From: Lachnospiraceae bacterium UBA3282
GTDB lineage: Bacteria > Bacillota > Clostridia > Lachnospirales > Lachnospiraceae
Length of the DNA: 7,710 nt
Assembly: GCA_002361735.1 (NCBI GenBank)
Contig: DETS01000120.1
Location: 18,230-25,939 of the forward strand
Direction of reading: 5' to 3'
The notes below the pieces were generated by a model. It saw only the letters and a program-made list of their open reading frames with translations, did not search any database and had not been told where the DNA came from. The translations under genes and the position numbers were made by a program. Shown here one piece after another: positions 1-5,240 of this stretch. Positions within the stretch are counted from its first letter, which is position 1. Every line of letters starts with the position of its first letter.

Positions 1-6
1 GCAGAT

Positions 7-74
7 ACGCCCGCATTTCAAACCCGGATTGCACCAAGTGACTATTCGGTTGCACCAAATGACTATAAATTTTA
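7..74. repeat. Left copy of a long imperfect direct repeat flanking the Rpn gene
   Basis: This segment matches 1038-1086 in the same orientation. Both have ACGC, then a CC(T)GCATTT stretch, an AACCC(G/T)GATTGCACCAA core and a closing ACTATAA(A/G)TTTTA. The left copy holds two 18-bp boxes and the right copy one; apart from that 21-bp unit they differ by a few substitutions and two single-base gaps. Similarity stops at TTTTA, which in the right copy contains the kinase stop codon. I read it by eye. The pair could be a duplication, or traces of recombination that placed the Rpn gene here. Confidence 0.7.
29..67 (-). promoter_or_regulatory. Tandem pair of 18-bp boxes, LytTR-type operator candidate
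   Basis: Two near-identical boxes, 29-46 and 50-67, repeat with a period of 21 bp. On the minus strand they read TATAGTCATTTGGTGCAA-like. LytTR response regulators (AgrA, ComE class) are known to bind two 9-bp direct repeats separated by 12 bp, also a 21-bp period, and the TCATTTGG core resembles ComE-type sites. On the minus strand a TTGAAA hexamer follows the boxes after about 7 bp, as a -35 element would, so the pair may drive a leftward gene beyond the left edge. Binding is inferred from spacing and context only. Confidence 0.6.
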
Positions 75-76
75 TA

Positions 77-104
77 TTGAGTATCTTTTGAAAAATGGTA
101 TACT
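77..104 (+). promoter_or_regulatory. Candidate promoter of the Rpn-family gene
   Basis: A TTGAGT hexamer at 77-82 and TATACT at 99-104 are separated by 16 bp, about 50 bp upstream of the chosen ATG. The -35 lies 9 bp right of the tandem boxes, so a protein bound there would sit against RNA polymerase. The box orientation favours leftward activation, however, so any effect on this promoter could equally be repression or none. Confidence 0.5.
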
Positions 105-154
105 ATAGATAACAACAGAAGTTCTTTGCTGTGAATACCGACAAAGGAACAGGC

Positions 155-931
155 ATGAGCAATAAAGCGAAAATACGTGAAGAAGCGAAAAAACTCAATC
201 CCATTGACGACCTAATGTTCCGCACGATGGCTGAAGATAAAGATTTCTGTGAAGAGATTTTACGGGTGATTCTGTCTGATCCGGCACTTACGGTACTGGA
301 ATCCACGCCCCAGTATGCCGGGACGAATCCACAGGGACGCTCCGTGATCCTTGACGCGAAATGCGTCCTTGGGGACGGACGGAAAACGGACATAGAAGTG
401 CAAAAGGCGAATGATACCGACCACCAACGCCGAGTCCGCTACAATGGCGCGATCCTTACGACCAACCTCACCGATCCCGGTGTGAAGTTTGAAAATGTCC
501 CCAATGTCTGCGTGGTATTTATCTCCCGCTTTGACATCTTTAACGGGAACCGCTCCCTGTACCATGTAGACCGTGTCATAAGGGAAACAGGGAAAATTGT
601 CGATAATGGGTTTGAAGAAGTTTACGTCAACGCCAAAGTAAAAGACGGCTCCGAAGTATCGGAGCTGATGGAAGTATTTGTTGACGATGCTGCATACAAC
701 AGCAAATTTCCCGTCACCTCCGGCAGCAAGCGCCGGTATAAAGAAACAGAGAAAGGACAGCGGCGTATGTGTGAAATTATGGAAAAAATAAATGAAGAAA
801 CCAGACTACGCATTAACCAACTTAATGCAATTCTTATCAAGTCTAAACGATATGACGATTTAGAGCGTACCACCTACGATACCGATTATCAGGAACAGCT
901 TCTGATTGAACTCGTACCCGAAAAAGCGTAA
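155..931 (+). CDS. Rpn family / PD-(D/E)XK nuclease family transposase-like protein
   Basis: This 258-residue protein belongs to the Rpn / PDDEXK_2 group, proteins annotated as recombination-promoting nucleases or putative transposases; members are DNA endonucleases. An N-terminal NPIDDLMFRTM segment (about 15-25) precedes the nuclease core, with D67 (SVILDAK) and D79-I-E81-V-Q83, the D...ExQ catalytic pattern of the family. RRVRYNGAIL, VCVVFISRFD (about 118-127) and SLYHVDRVI (134-142) follow as in family members, then a KETEKGQRRMCEIME segment (about 196-210) and a charged helical tail. I chose the ATG at 155 because AAAGGAA lies 5 nt upstream; an in-frame GTG at 131 would add 8 residues and lacks a comparable site. 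It is monocistronic with its own promoter and terminator, lies between diverged direct repeats, and points opposite to the genes at 1084-6578. The family is clear; the biological role is not. Confidence 0.88.
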   Translation: MSNKAKIREEAKKLNPIDDLMFRTMAEDKDFCEEILRVILSDPALTVLESTPQYAGTNPQGRSVILDAKCVLGDGRKTDIEVQKANDTDHQRRVRYNGAILTTNLTDPGVKFENVPNVCVVFISRFDIFNGNRSLYHVDRVIRETGKIVDNGFEEVYVNAKVKDGSEVSELMEVFVDDAAYNSKFPVTSGSKRRYKETEKGQRRMCEIMEKINEETRLRINQLNAILIKSKRYDDLERTTYDTDYQEQLLIELVPEKA

Positions 932-946
932 ACTGCAATAATTTTC

Positions 947-984
947 AAAAGCCAGTGGCTCCGCATTGGAATCACTGGCTTTTT
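947..984 (+). terminator. Intrinsic terminator after the Rpn gene, possibly bidirectional
   Basis: AAAAGCCAGTG (947-957) pairs perfectly with CACTGGCTTTT (973-983), an 11-bp stem, followed by a T run to 984. TCC/GGA inside the loop (960-962 with 968-970) can add three pairs. It starts 15 nt after the Rpn stop codon. The minus strand also ends in TTTT, so it may stop leftward transcription from the kinase gene about 100 nt upstream on that strand. Confidence 0.88.
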
Positions 985-1000
985 CTATTTCCCTATGTTT

Positions 1001-1013
1001 TATCAGACTGATA
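1001..1013. repeat. Short perfect inverted repeat TATCAG-A-CTGATA
   Basis: A 13-bp symmetrical sequence lies between the Rpn terminator and the right flanking repeat. Its size would suit a small dimeric regulator, but nothing else supports a function and it could be chance. Confidence 0.3.
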
Positions 1014-1037
1014 TTCCAGAATGTCTCCCGGTTGACA

Positions 1038-1086
1038 ACGCACCTGCATTTCCAACCCTGATTGCACCAAATGACTATAAGTTTTA
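1038..1086. repeat. Right copy of the long imperfect direct repeat
   Basis: This is the counterpart of 7-74 with one box (1062-1079, TTGCACCAAATGACTATA) instead of two, consistent with loss of one 21-bp unit by recombination between adjacent boxes. It ends on the kinase stop codon (TAA, minus strand, 1086-1084). On the minus strand a TTGGAA lies 6 bp past the box, but no plausible -10 follows at normal spacing. This copy therefore looks like a decayed promoter region, or an operator half-site. Confidence 0.68.
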
Positions 1087-2244
1087 CAGGATCACCACCA
1101 CCCGAAATTTTCCTCCATCACAAGACACGGCAAAATCACCGCCGTATTGATCTACCACCGCCTTTACATTTACAAGTCCGACACCGTGCATCCCTCCATC
1201 CGAATCCAACACGATACTGTCCGTGATCGGTACTTTTTTTGCCACAGGGTTCTTCACGGAACAGATCATCCTCCCATCCTCCTGTACCAGCTTGATGGAA
1301 ATGACCGCCTTCCTCCCCTCCTGCACTACCTTCGCGCACTCGCGGATGGCGTTGTCCAGCAGATTGGAGAGCAGGATCACAGTCTCCTCCTCATTCAGTT
1401 TCATCCCGCTCATATCTCCCACCTTAAAGAGCATGGATACTCCCTGTTCCCTTGCGGCATGGAATTTCTGATTTAAGACTGCGTTCACCACGGGATGATT
1501 CGTATTGACTGCCGCCATCTCCACGGATATACTCTCCGTCAGCCGTTCCGCCAACGCAGCGGCTTCCTGCGTATTGTCTTCCTTTAACAGCACCTGCATT
1601 GTCCTAATCTGATTCTTATAGTCGTGCAGTTTCCGCCCCTGTCTTTCGTAGACTGCCTGCATATCCCGGTAATGCGCAAGCTGGCTCTCCGTCTTTCTTG
1701 CGGATTCCATCCCCTCCCGCAGCTTCTTTTCCTTCTCCAATATCTCCTGAAGAAGCCAGATCACAAGAAAATTGACCGCAACCAGTCCGGCAGATATAAA
1801 GATGTTTACTACCTGCCTTCCCACCGCATTTCCATACTGAAAAAACATCATTAAAATGGCAGACAGCGTAAACAAAGGCATCAGACTCAGTTTCATCCAT
1901 TCCCCGTTCGTAAGCTCTCTGTTATCAGCGCTGTCCTTCCATAATCTGCGTAAAACAAAAAGCACAGCGAACCAAAACCCTTTCGCTGAGAAGATCCATA
2001 CCCATTCCTTCACTTCTACCGTCGTCGTCTGCATCTCCCATACGTGCATCAGGCAATACGCTACAAAATCTATCAGAAACATCATGCTGTAGTTAATCAT
2101 GGAAAAAAATGAATCCTGCCCCCATCCGACTTTATAGATAACCCTGCCAAGCAGAACATACCCCAGAGCAAACAGTGGCACCTTCCACATACCGATCAGG
2201 TAGCCGATATTTGTCAGAGCAAACATGATAACCAGATATGCCAA
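1084..2244 (-). CDS. GHKL-domain sensor histidine kinase (AgrC-like, LytTR partner)
   Basis: This membrane sensor kinase would phosphorylate a LytTR-type response regulator, often as a peptide-sensing quorum system. About six hydrophobic segments fill residues 2-166 (near 2-18, 22-38, 48-69, 83-100, 117-136, 146-166). A charged coiled linker follows (about 167-203), then the H-box HDYKN with H207, the ATP-binding N-box NLLDNAI (294-300) and the G-box GMHGVGLVNV (351-360). The protein ends shortly after, as usual for this class. Key residues look intact. The start is uncertain: this is a TTG with no good ribosome site, already inside the first membrane segment. The frame stays open about 25 codons upstream with no ATG, GTG or TTG, and an ATG at 2264 in another frame (MSIHTEL) may be the ancestral start followed by a small frameshift. 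It lies downstream of a broken response regulator gene, so it may lack its partner. Confidence 0.82.
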   Translation of the reverse strand: MAYLVIMFALTNIGYLIGMWKVPLFALGYVLLGRVIYKVGWGQDSFFSMINYSMMFLIDFVAYCLMHVWEMQTTTVEVKEWVWIFSAKGFWFAVLFVLRRLWKDSADNRELTNGEWMKLSLMPLFTLSAILMMFFQYGNAVGRQVVNIFISAGLVAVNFLVIWLLQEILEKEKKLREGMESARKTESQLAHYRDMQAVYERQGRKLHDYKNQIRTMQVLLKEDNTQEAAALAERLTESISVEMAAVNTNHPVVNAVLNQKFHAAREQGVSMLFKVGDMSGMKLNEEETVILLSNLLDNAIRECAKVVQEGRKAVISIKLVQEDGRMICSVKNPVAKKVPITDSIVLDSDGGMHGVGLVNVKAVVDQYGGDFAVSCDGGKFRVVVIL

Positions 2245-2299
2245 AGCTCTGTATGGATAGACATCAGTCTTTTCCGTTTTCCATCTTCCGAGAAACGTA

Positions 2300-2613
2300 T
2301 CAAAAAAGAAGGCGCTTCACTTCCGGGTATCTTGCCTTCGGGACGGATATCTCTTTTCCTGTAGTCAGAACCATGACATAACTGCTGATCTTCTCGATAT
2401 ACCGCATGTTTCCAGTCCATCCGCACCATCCATATTGATATCCAGAAACACGATGCCGCATTCCCGTATAAATCCCATATCCCCGCACAACGCCGCGCCT
2501 GAGTCGTACTCCCTTATCTCAAAATCCTGCCCACAGGTTTTAAGCAGCGTTCTCAGTGCGCCCCTGTCCACTCTGCTGTCATCACTGACTGCTATCTTCA
2601 TCCTTTTCTCCAT
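2300..2613 (-). pseudogene. LytTR response regulator with internal out-of-frame deletion
   Basis: The gene starts normally (ATG at 2613 after AAGGAAGG, or ATG at 2601) with MKIAVSDD, an acidic pair, and the phosphoacceptor region FLDINMDG (D54 counted from the second ATG), up to GLET near residue 65. At about 2405-2415 the homology jumps. In a different frame, NMRYIEKISSYVMVL followed by TTGKEISVPKARYPEVKR is the typical C-terminal end of a LytTR DNA-binding domain, ending at TGA 2302-2300. The rest of the receiver and most of LytTR are missing. Family members are about 240 residues, so I estimate roughly 400 nt lost. Reading on in the receiver frame gives an unrelated tail ending at 2365. 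It should neither bind DNA nor regulate. The paired boxes upstream suggest it once controlled its own operon with the kinase. Confidence 0.82.
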
Positions 2614-2641
2614 GCCTTCCTTATTTCCATTTTTGTTGTAT

Positions 2642-2673
2642 ATGATATCGGATTGTGAAGTTTTTATGTTCAG
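2642..2673 (-). promoter_or_regulatory. Weak candidate promoter of the response regulator/kinase operon
   Basis: On the minus strand CTGAAC (2673-2668) lies 6 bp after the nearest box. Candidate -10 hexamers follow at 18-20 bp (GATATC at 2649-2644 or TATCAT at 2647-2642). Both elements are poor matches, as expected for an activator-dependent promoter. Boxes just upstream of a weak -35 fit activation by a LytTR protein. The -10 position is unsure. Confidence 0.35.
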
Positions 2674-2679
2674 ACAGCG

Positions 2680-2717
2680 TTGCACCAAACGACTATTTCC
2701 TGCACCAAATGACTATA
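2680..2717 (-). promoter_or_regulatory. Tandem pair of 18-bp boxes upstream of the regulator gene
   Basis: Boxes at 2680-2697 (TTGCACCAAACGACTATT) and 2700-2717 (CTGCACCAAATGACTATA) repeat with a 20-bp period. They differ from the left-edge pair mainly in the spacer, one base shorter. They lie about 65 nt upstream of the regulator start codon on the strand reading TAGTCATTTGGTGCA toward the gene, the arrangement expected for an autoregulated LytTR operon. No intact LytTR protein is encoded in the window. Confidence 0.6.
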
Positions 2718-2748
2718 TACTTTAGCCGGACAACCGCCCGCATATATG

Positions 2749-2773
2749 AAAAAAGCACCTCAAAAGAGATGCT
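2749..2773 (-). terminator. Intrinsic terminator overlapping the HepT stop codon
   Basis: On the minus strand AGCATCTC (2773-2766) pairs with GAGGTGCT (2761-2754) across a TTTT loop, with one G-U pair, and a run of six T follows to 2749. The loop and right arm contain the toxin gene's last codon and TGA stop (2762-2760), so coding end and terminator share sequence. It would end the transcript coming from gpsA and the toxin-antitoxin pair. Confidence 0.82.
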
Positions 2774-3116
2774 CAGTTCCTTTTAAAATTCTATCTATTT
2801 CTGTTTTCAATTCCGGAAGATCATGCTGTATCGTATCCCATGCTGACTGGCAATCCAAGTTTGAATACTGATGTGCAAAAATATCCCTGATTCCACACCA
2901 TTCTTTCCATGGAATGACTTTTTCCTGCATTCTCAATTCTTCTGAAATTACTTTGCATAACTCCCCTATCTGCAAAATGCACATACAACATGCATTCTGA
3001 AAAACCGAATTGCTTATAAAATTATTGTAATCATTATCAAACATATCACATGCTTCATCTAACTGCCTGCAATAGTCCAAAATCTTTTTAAGAATAATTA
3101 TATCTTTACTCTTCAT
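2760..3116 (-). CDS. HepT-like HEPN ribonuclease toxin (DUF86 family)
   Basis: This 118-residue, mostly helical protein belongs to the HepT/DUF86 HEPN family. Such toxins cut RNA and are silenced when the paired MNT nucleotidyltransferase adds AMP to a tyrosine. The diagnostic Rx4HxY motif is present as R77-DIFA-H82-Q-Y84: R77 and H82 form the predicted RNase site and Y84 is the likely AMP acceptor by analogy with studied HepT. The preceding helix, with IGELCKVISEEL (about 50-61), also fits. Length is normal, so the toxin looks intact. The ATG at 3116 lies inside the antitoxin gene, giving an 11-nt overlap; GGAG about 11 nt upstream may serve as ribosome site, and coupled translation is likely. 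The gene is clearly more A/T-rich than gpsA and der. Confidence 0.88.
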   Translation of the reverse strand: MKSKDIIILKKILDYCRQLDEACDMFDNDYNNFISNSVFQNACCMCILQIGELCKVISEELRMQEKVIPWKEWCGIRDIFAHQYSNLDCQSAWDTIQHDLPELKTEIDRILKGTEHLF

Positions 3117-3396
3117 ACAATAATATCTCCGTTCCGGCTATTTCTTTCCTAAAGTCATCCCCAATCCCCGTCGTAGTGACTAAATCAACTGAAAGATTTA
3201 ATGCCTCTTGAACCATCTGACGCATCCCGGAAAGTTTCAGTAAAGACATAGGCTTTCCTTTTTCCACAAGTAAATCTACATCACTTTTCTCGTTTGCTGT
3301 GCCTTTTGCATAAGAACCAAACAGATATAATCTCTTAACCCCATAGGAATTTGCGATAGGAACAACTATATTTTTAATCTCATTAATATCCGGCAT
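3106..3396 (-). CDS. MntA-like minimal nucleotidyltransferase antitoxin
   Basis: This 96-residue MNT-domain protein would transfer AMP to the HepT toxin. The nucleotidyltransferase signature reads GSYAKGTANEKSDVDLLVE: G27-S28, metal-binding D39 and D41, and a third carboxylate D71 in SVDLVT. The C terminus is short, as in other MntA proteins. The start ATG at 3396 is preceded by a strong GGAGGTGA site. It begins 24 bp after the gpsA stop with no terminator between, so it is probably transcribed from the der-plsY-gpsA promoter, though a hidden promoter inside gpsA cannot be excluded. Antitoxin first, toxin second, with overlapping ends is the usual order for this pair. A-rich codon use unlike gpsA points to acquisition. 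Confidence 0.88.
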   Translation of the reverse strand: MPDINEIKNIVVPIANSYGVKRLYLFGSYAKGTANEKSDVDLLVEKGKPMSLLKLSGMRQMVQEALNLSVDLVTTTGIGDDFRKEIAGTEILLYEE

Positions 3397-3402
3397 CTCA
3401 AA

Positions 3403-3410
3403 TCACCTCC
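3403..3410 (-). promoter_or_regulatory. Strong ribosome binding site of the antitoxin gene
   Basis: The minus strand reads GGAGGTGA, nearly a full anti-16S match, with GGAGG 9 nt before the antitoxin ATG. It lies in the 24-bp gap after gpsA. A strong site for the antitoxin next to a weaker, coupled one for the toxin would favour antitoxin excess. Confidence 0.75.
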
Positions 3411-3420
3411 ACGCAAAACG

Positions 3421-4437
3421 CTACTTCTCCTCCCACGGAATCAGCGGATTCTCGATCTTCTTATCCCGCAGCATCAGGTTCTTCACCGCCTCGTCCACAG
3501 GCATCCCCTCAAACAGGACTGCGTTCACCTGCTCGATGATGGGCAGCTGCACGTCGTACTTCTTTGCCAAGCCCATAGCCGCTTTGGCGGAGTAAACGCC
3601 CTCAACCACCATCTTCACCTCGTCCATCGCCTGTTCCATGGTATAACCTTTGCCGATCAGAATACCGGCACGGCGGTTTCTGGAGTGCATGGAAGCGCAG
3701 GTCACGATCAGATCGCCGATACCGGTGAGTCCGCTGAAGGTCTCGATCCTGCCGCCCATAGCAAGCCCCAGCCTTGCGATCTCCGTGATGCCTCTGGTGA
3801 TCAGCGCCGCCTTTGTGTTATCTCCATAGCCAAGCCCATCCGCGATACCTGCCGCCAGCGCCACCACATTCTTAAGCGCTGCGCCAAGCTCGATCCCGAG
3901 CACGTCCGGGCTGATATAAACGCGGAACACCTCGTTCATAAAGATATTCTGGAGATACTCCGCCGTTTCCTTTTTCGCCGCACCCACTACGATCGTCGTA
4001 GGGATGCCTCTGCCCACTTCCTCCGCGTGGGACGGTCCCGAGAGCACTGCCACTTCCGCCTGCGGAATCTCCTCCTCTATGATCTGAGACAGCGTTAAGA
4101 GAGTCTTCTCCTCGATTCCCTTTGCCACATTGACAATGATCTGCCCCTCCTTCACATAGGGCTGCATGGAATGGGAGGTACTCCTGGTATAGGGCGAGGG
4201 AACCGCCAGCACCAACACATCCTTACCTTTCACCGCCGCCTCTAAGTCTGTGGTAAATATCATATCCTCGGGCAGCTTGACACCCGGCAGCTTATCCTTA
4301 TGCTCATGCTCTTTTTGCAGCATCTCGATCTCAGCCTCCATGATGGACCAGACCGTAACTTTATGCCCGTTCTTATGAAGAAGCACTGCCAGCGCCGTTC
4401 CCCAGCTTCCCGCGCCTATGATACTGATATTTGCCAT
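3421..4437 (-). CDS. gpsA: NAD(P)H-dependent glycerol-3-phosphate dehydrogenase
   Basis: GpsA reduces dihydroxyacetone phosphate to sn-glycerol-3-phosphate in the cytosol, supplying the backbone for phospholipids and hence PlsY encoded just upstream. The 338-residue length is normal. The N-terminal Rossmann motif GAGSWGTA (8-15) binds NAD(P)H; SGPSHAEE (133-140) is a family signature; LGAALKNV contains the catalytic lysine K189; GYGDNTKAALITRG (203-216) and GIGDLIVTCAS followed by HSRNRR (239-256) complete the substrate domain. The ATG at 4437 has AGAGGA 7 nt upstream. The gene follows plsY after 127 bp in the same direction and is probably part of the der operon, perhaps with an extra weak promoter in the gap. 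Confidence 0.97.
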   Translation of the reverse strand: MANISIIGAGSWGTALAVLLHKNGHKVTVWSIMEAEIEMLQKEHEHKDKLPGVKLPEDMIFTTDLEAAVKGKDVLVLAVPSPYTRSTSHSMQPYVKEGQIIVNVAKGIEEKTLLTLSQIIEEEIPQAEVAVLSGPSHAEEVGRGIPTTIVVGAAKKETAEYLQNIFMNEVFRVYISPDVLGIELGAALKNVVALAAGIADGLGYGDNTKAALITRGITEIARLGLAMGGRIETFSGLTGIGDLIVTCASMHSRNRRAGILIGKGYTMEQAMDEVKMVVEGVYSAKAAMGLAKKYDVQLPIIEQVNAVLFEGMPVDEAVKNLMLRDKKIENPLIPWEEK

Positions 4438-4564
4438 TTTATTTTCCTCTCTATCCTCTAAATTACTTATTTCTTAATTACTTATGAGAAACATTTTCGC
4501 ATCTGTCACATCCATCCCGGGATGCCGTAAATTCCCTGCTTGTATTTTCTTTATAGTGAAACTG
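4438..4564. other. plsY-gpsA gap with a 12-bp palindrome and a 10-bp direct repeat
   Basis: The gap holds a perfect palindrome CATCCCGGGATG (4513-4524) and two copies of AATTACTTAT (4461-4470 and 4476-4485, 15-bp period) just before the gpsA ribosome site. On the minus strand GTGACA followed 17 bp later by CATAAG is a weak possible gpsA promoter. No T-run terminator is seen, so read-through from plsY is expected. The repeats could be an operator or chance. Confidence 0.45.
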
Positions 4565-5239
4565 CTATGCCTTTGGCTCCGAAGCTTCCTCCGCCCCCTC
4601 ACTTTTATGCGTCAGATACGTTTTGCGCTCCGTCCCTTTTACAAGACGTTTGATATTTTCCCGATGCTTCCAATAAGCCATCACCGTCAAAAGCCCCGCT
4701 ATGACATACATCTCGATCAAAAGCGCCTGTGTCATGCCGAATATCCCCATCTGTCCCAGTATCACCAGCTCGATCATAAAGCCCGCGTACACCAAAAGCG
4801 ATCCCAGTGATACGTAATGCGTAATAAAGAAGGCACCAAAGAATAAAATCAGTCCCATGGGAATCAGGTACGGGTGAAAGGAAAGAATCAGCCCCGCTGT
4901 TGCCGCAATCCCCTTCCCTCCCTTAAAGTTCAGATAAAAGGGAAAGTTATGCCCGATGATCGCCCCTGCCGCCGTATACATTTTCAGCAGATAGACCATA
5001 TCCGGATGGGATTTATCAAAAATAACGGCCGTTATCACAACCGCCAGAATACATTTCATGATATCTCCCACAAGCACCAACAGCCCTGCCTTTGTCCCGA
5101 ACACCCGCAGCGTATTGGTTGTGCCGGCATTGCCGCTCCCATAATTTCTGATATCGATACCATGCAGCCTTCCATAAATATATGCTGTCTGAAACAACCC
5201 AAACACATAGCCGATCAGTAAGCAAATGACCCGTTCCAC
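4565..5239 (-). CDS. plsY: Acyl-phosphate:glycerol-3-phosphate acyltransferase PlsY
   Basis: PlsY is an integral membrane enzyme that moves an acyl group from acyl-phosphate to glycerol-3-phosphate, making lysophosphatidic acid, the first step of phospholipid synthesis in most Gram-positive bacteria. From the GTG at 5239 the protein has 224 residues. The three conserved motifs are visible: GSGNAGTTN (34-42), HNFPFYLNFKGGKGIAA (97-113) and HRENIKRLVKGTE (192-204), among several hydrophobic spans (about 4-21, 50-73, 86-97, 112-140, 144-188). The GTG lies 1 nt past the der stop and gives the usual N terminus; AAGGA lies 11 nt upstream. A TTG at 5269 would add ten charged residues and a 29-nt overlap with der but has no ribosome site. 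A charged 20-residue tail follows the last motif. Confidence 0.95.
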   Translation of the reverse strand: MERVICLLIGYVFGLFQTAYIYGRLHGIDIRNYGSGNAGTTNTLRVFGTKAGLLVLVGDIMKCILAVVITAVIFDKSHPDMVYLLKMYTAAGAIIGHNFPFYLNFKGGKGIAATAGLILSFHPYLIPMGLILFFGAFFITHYVSLGSLLVYAGFMIELVILGQMGIFGMTQALLIEMYVIAGLLTVMAYWKHRENIKRLVKGTERKTYLTHKSEGAEEASEPKA

Positions 5240-5240
5240 T

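Noticed and set aside
7..1086. Insertion sequence with terminal inverted repeats around the Rpn gene
   Set aside because: The flanks are direct, not inverted, repeats, and I see no short target-site duplication or classical transposase.
2614..2688. N-terminal extension of the regulator from a TTG inside the operator box
   Set aside because: It would begin within the binding-site repeat and add residues absent from receiver domains; the ATGs at 2613 or 2601 have ribosome sites and fit the family.
29..2717. CRISPR-like array from the repeated 18-bp boxes
   Set aside because: Copies within a pair are only 2-3 bp apart and the groups are about 1 kb or more apart, with no regular spacers and no cas genes.
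2435..2725. Rightward open frame opposite the broken regulator
   Set aside because: It overlaps the receiver remnant and the operator boxes antisense, and its sequence resembles no protein family.
3685..4098. Rightward open frame opposite gpsA
   Set aside because: Antisense shadow of a clear gpsA; its translation is rich in H, R and D with no recognisable domain.
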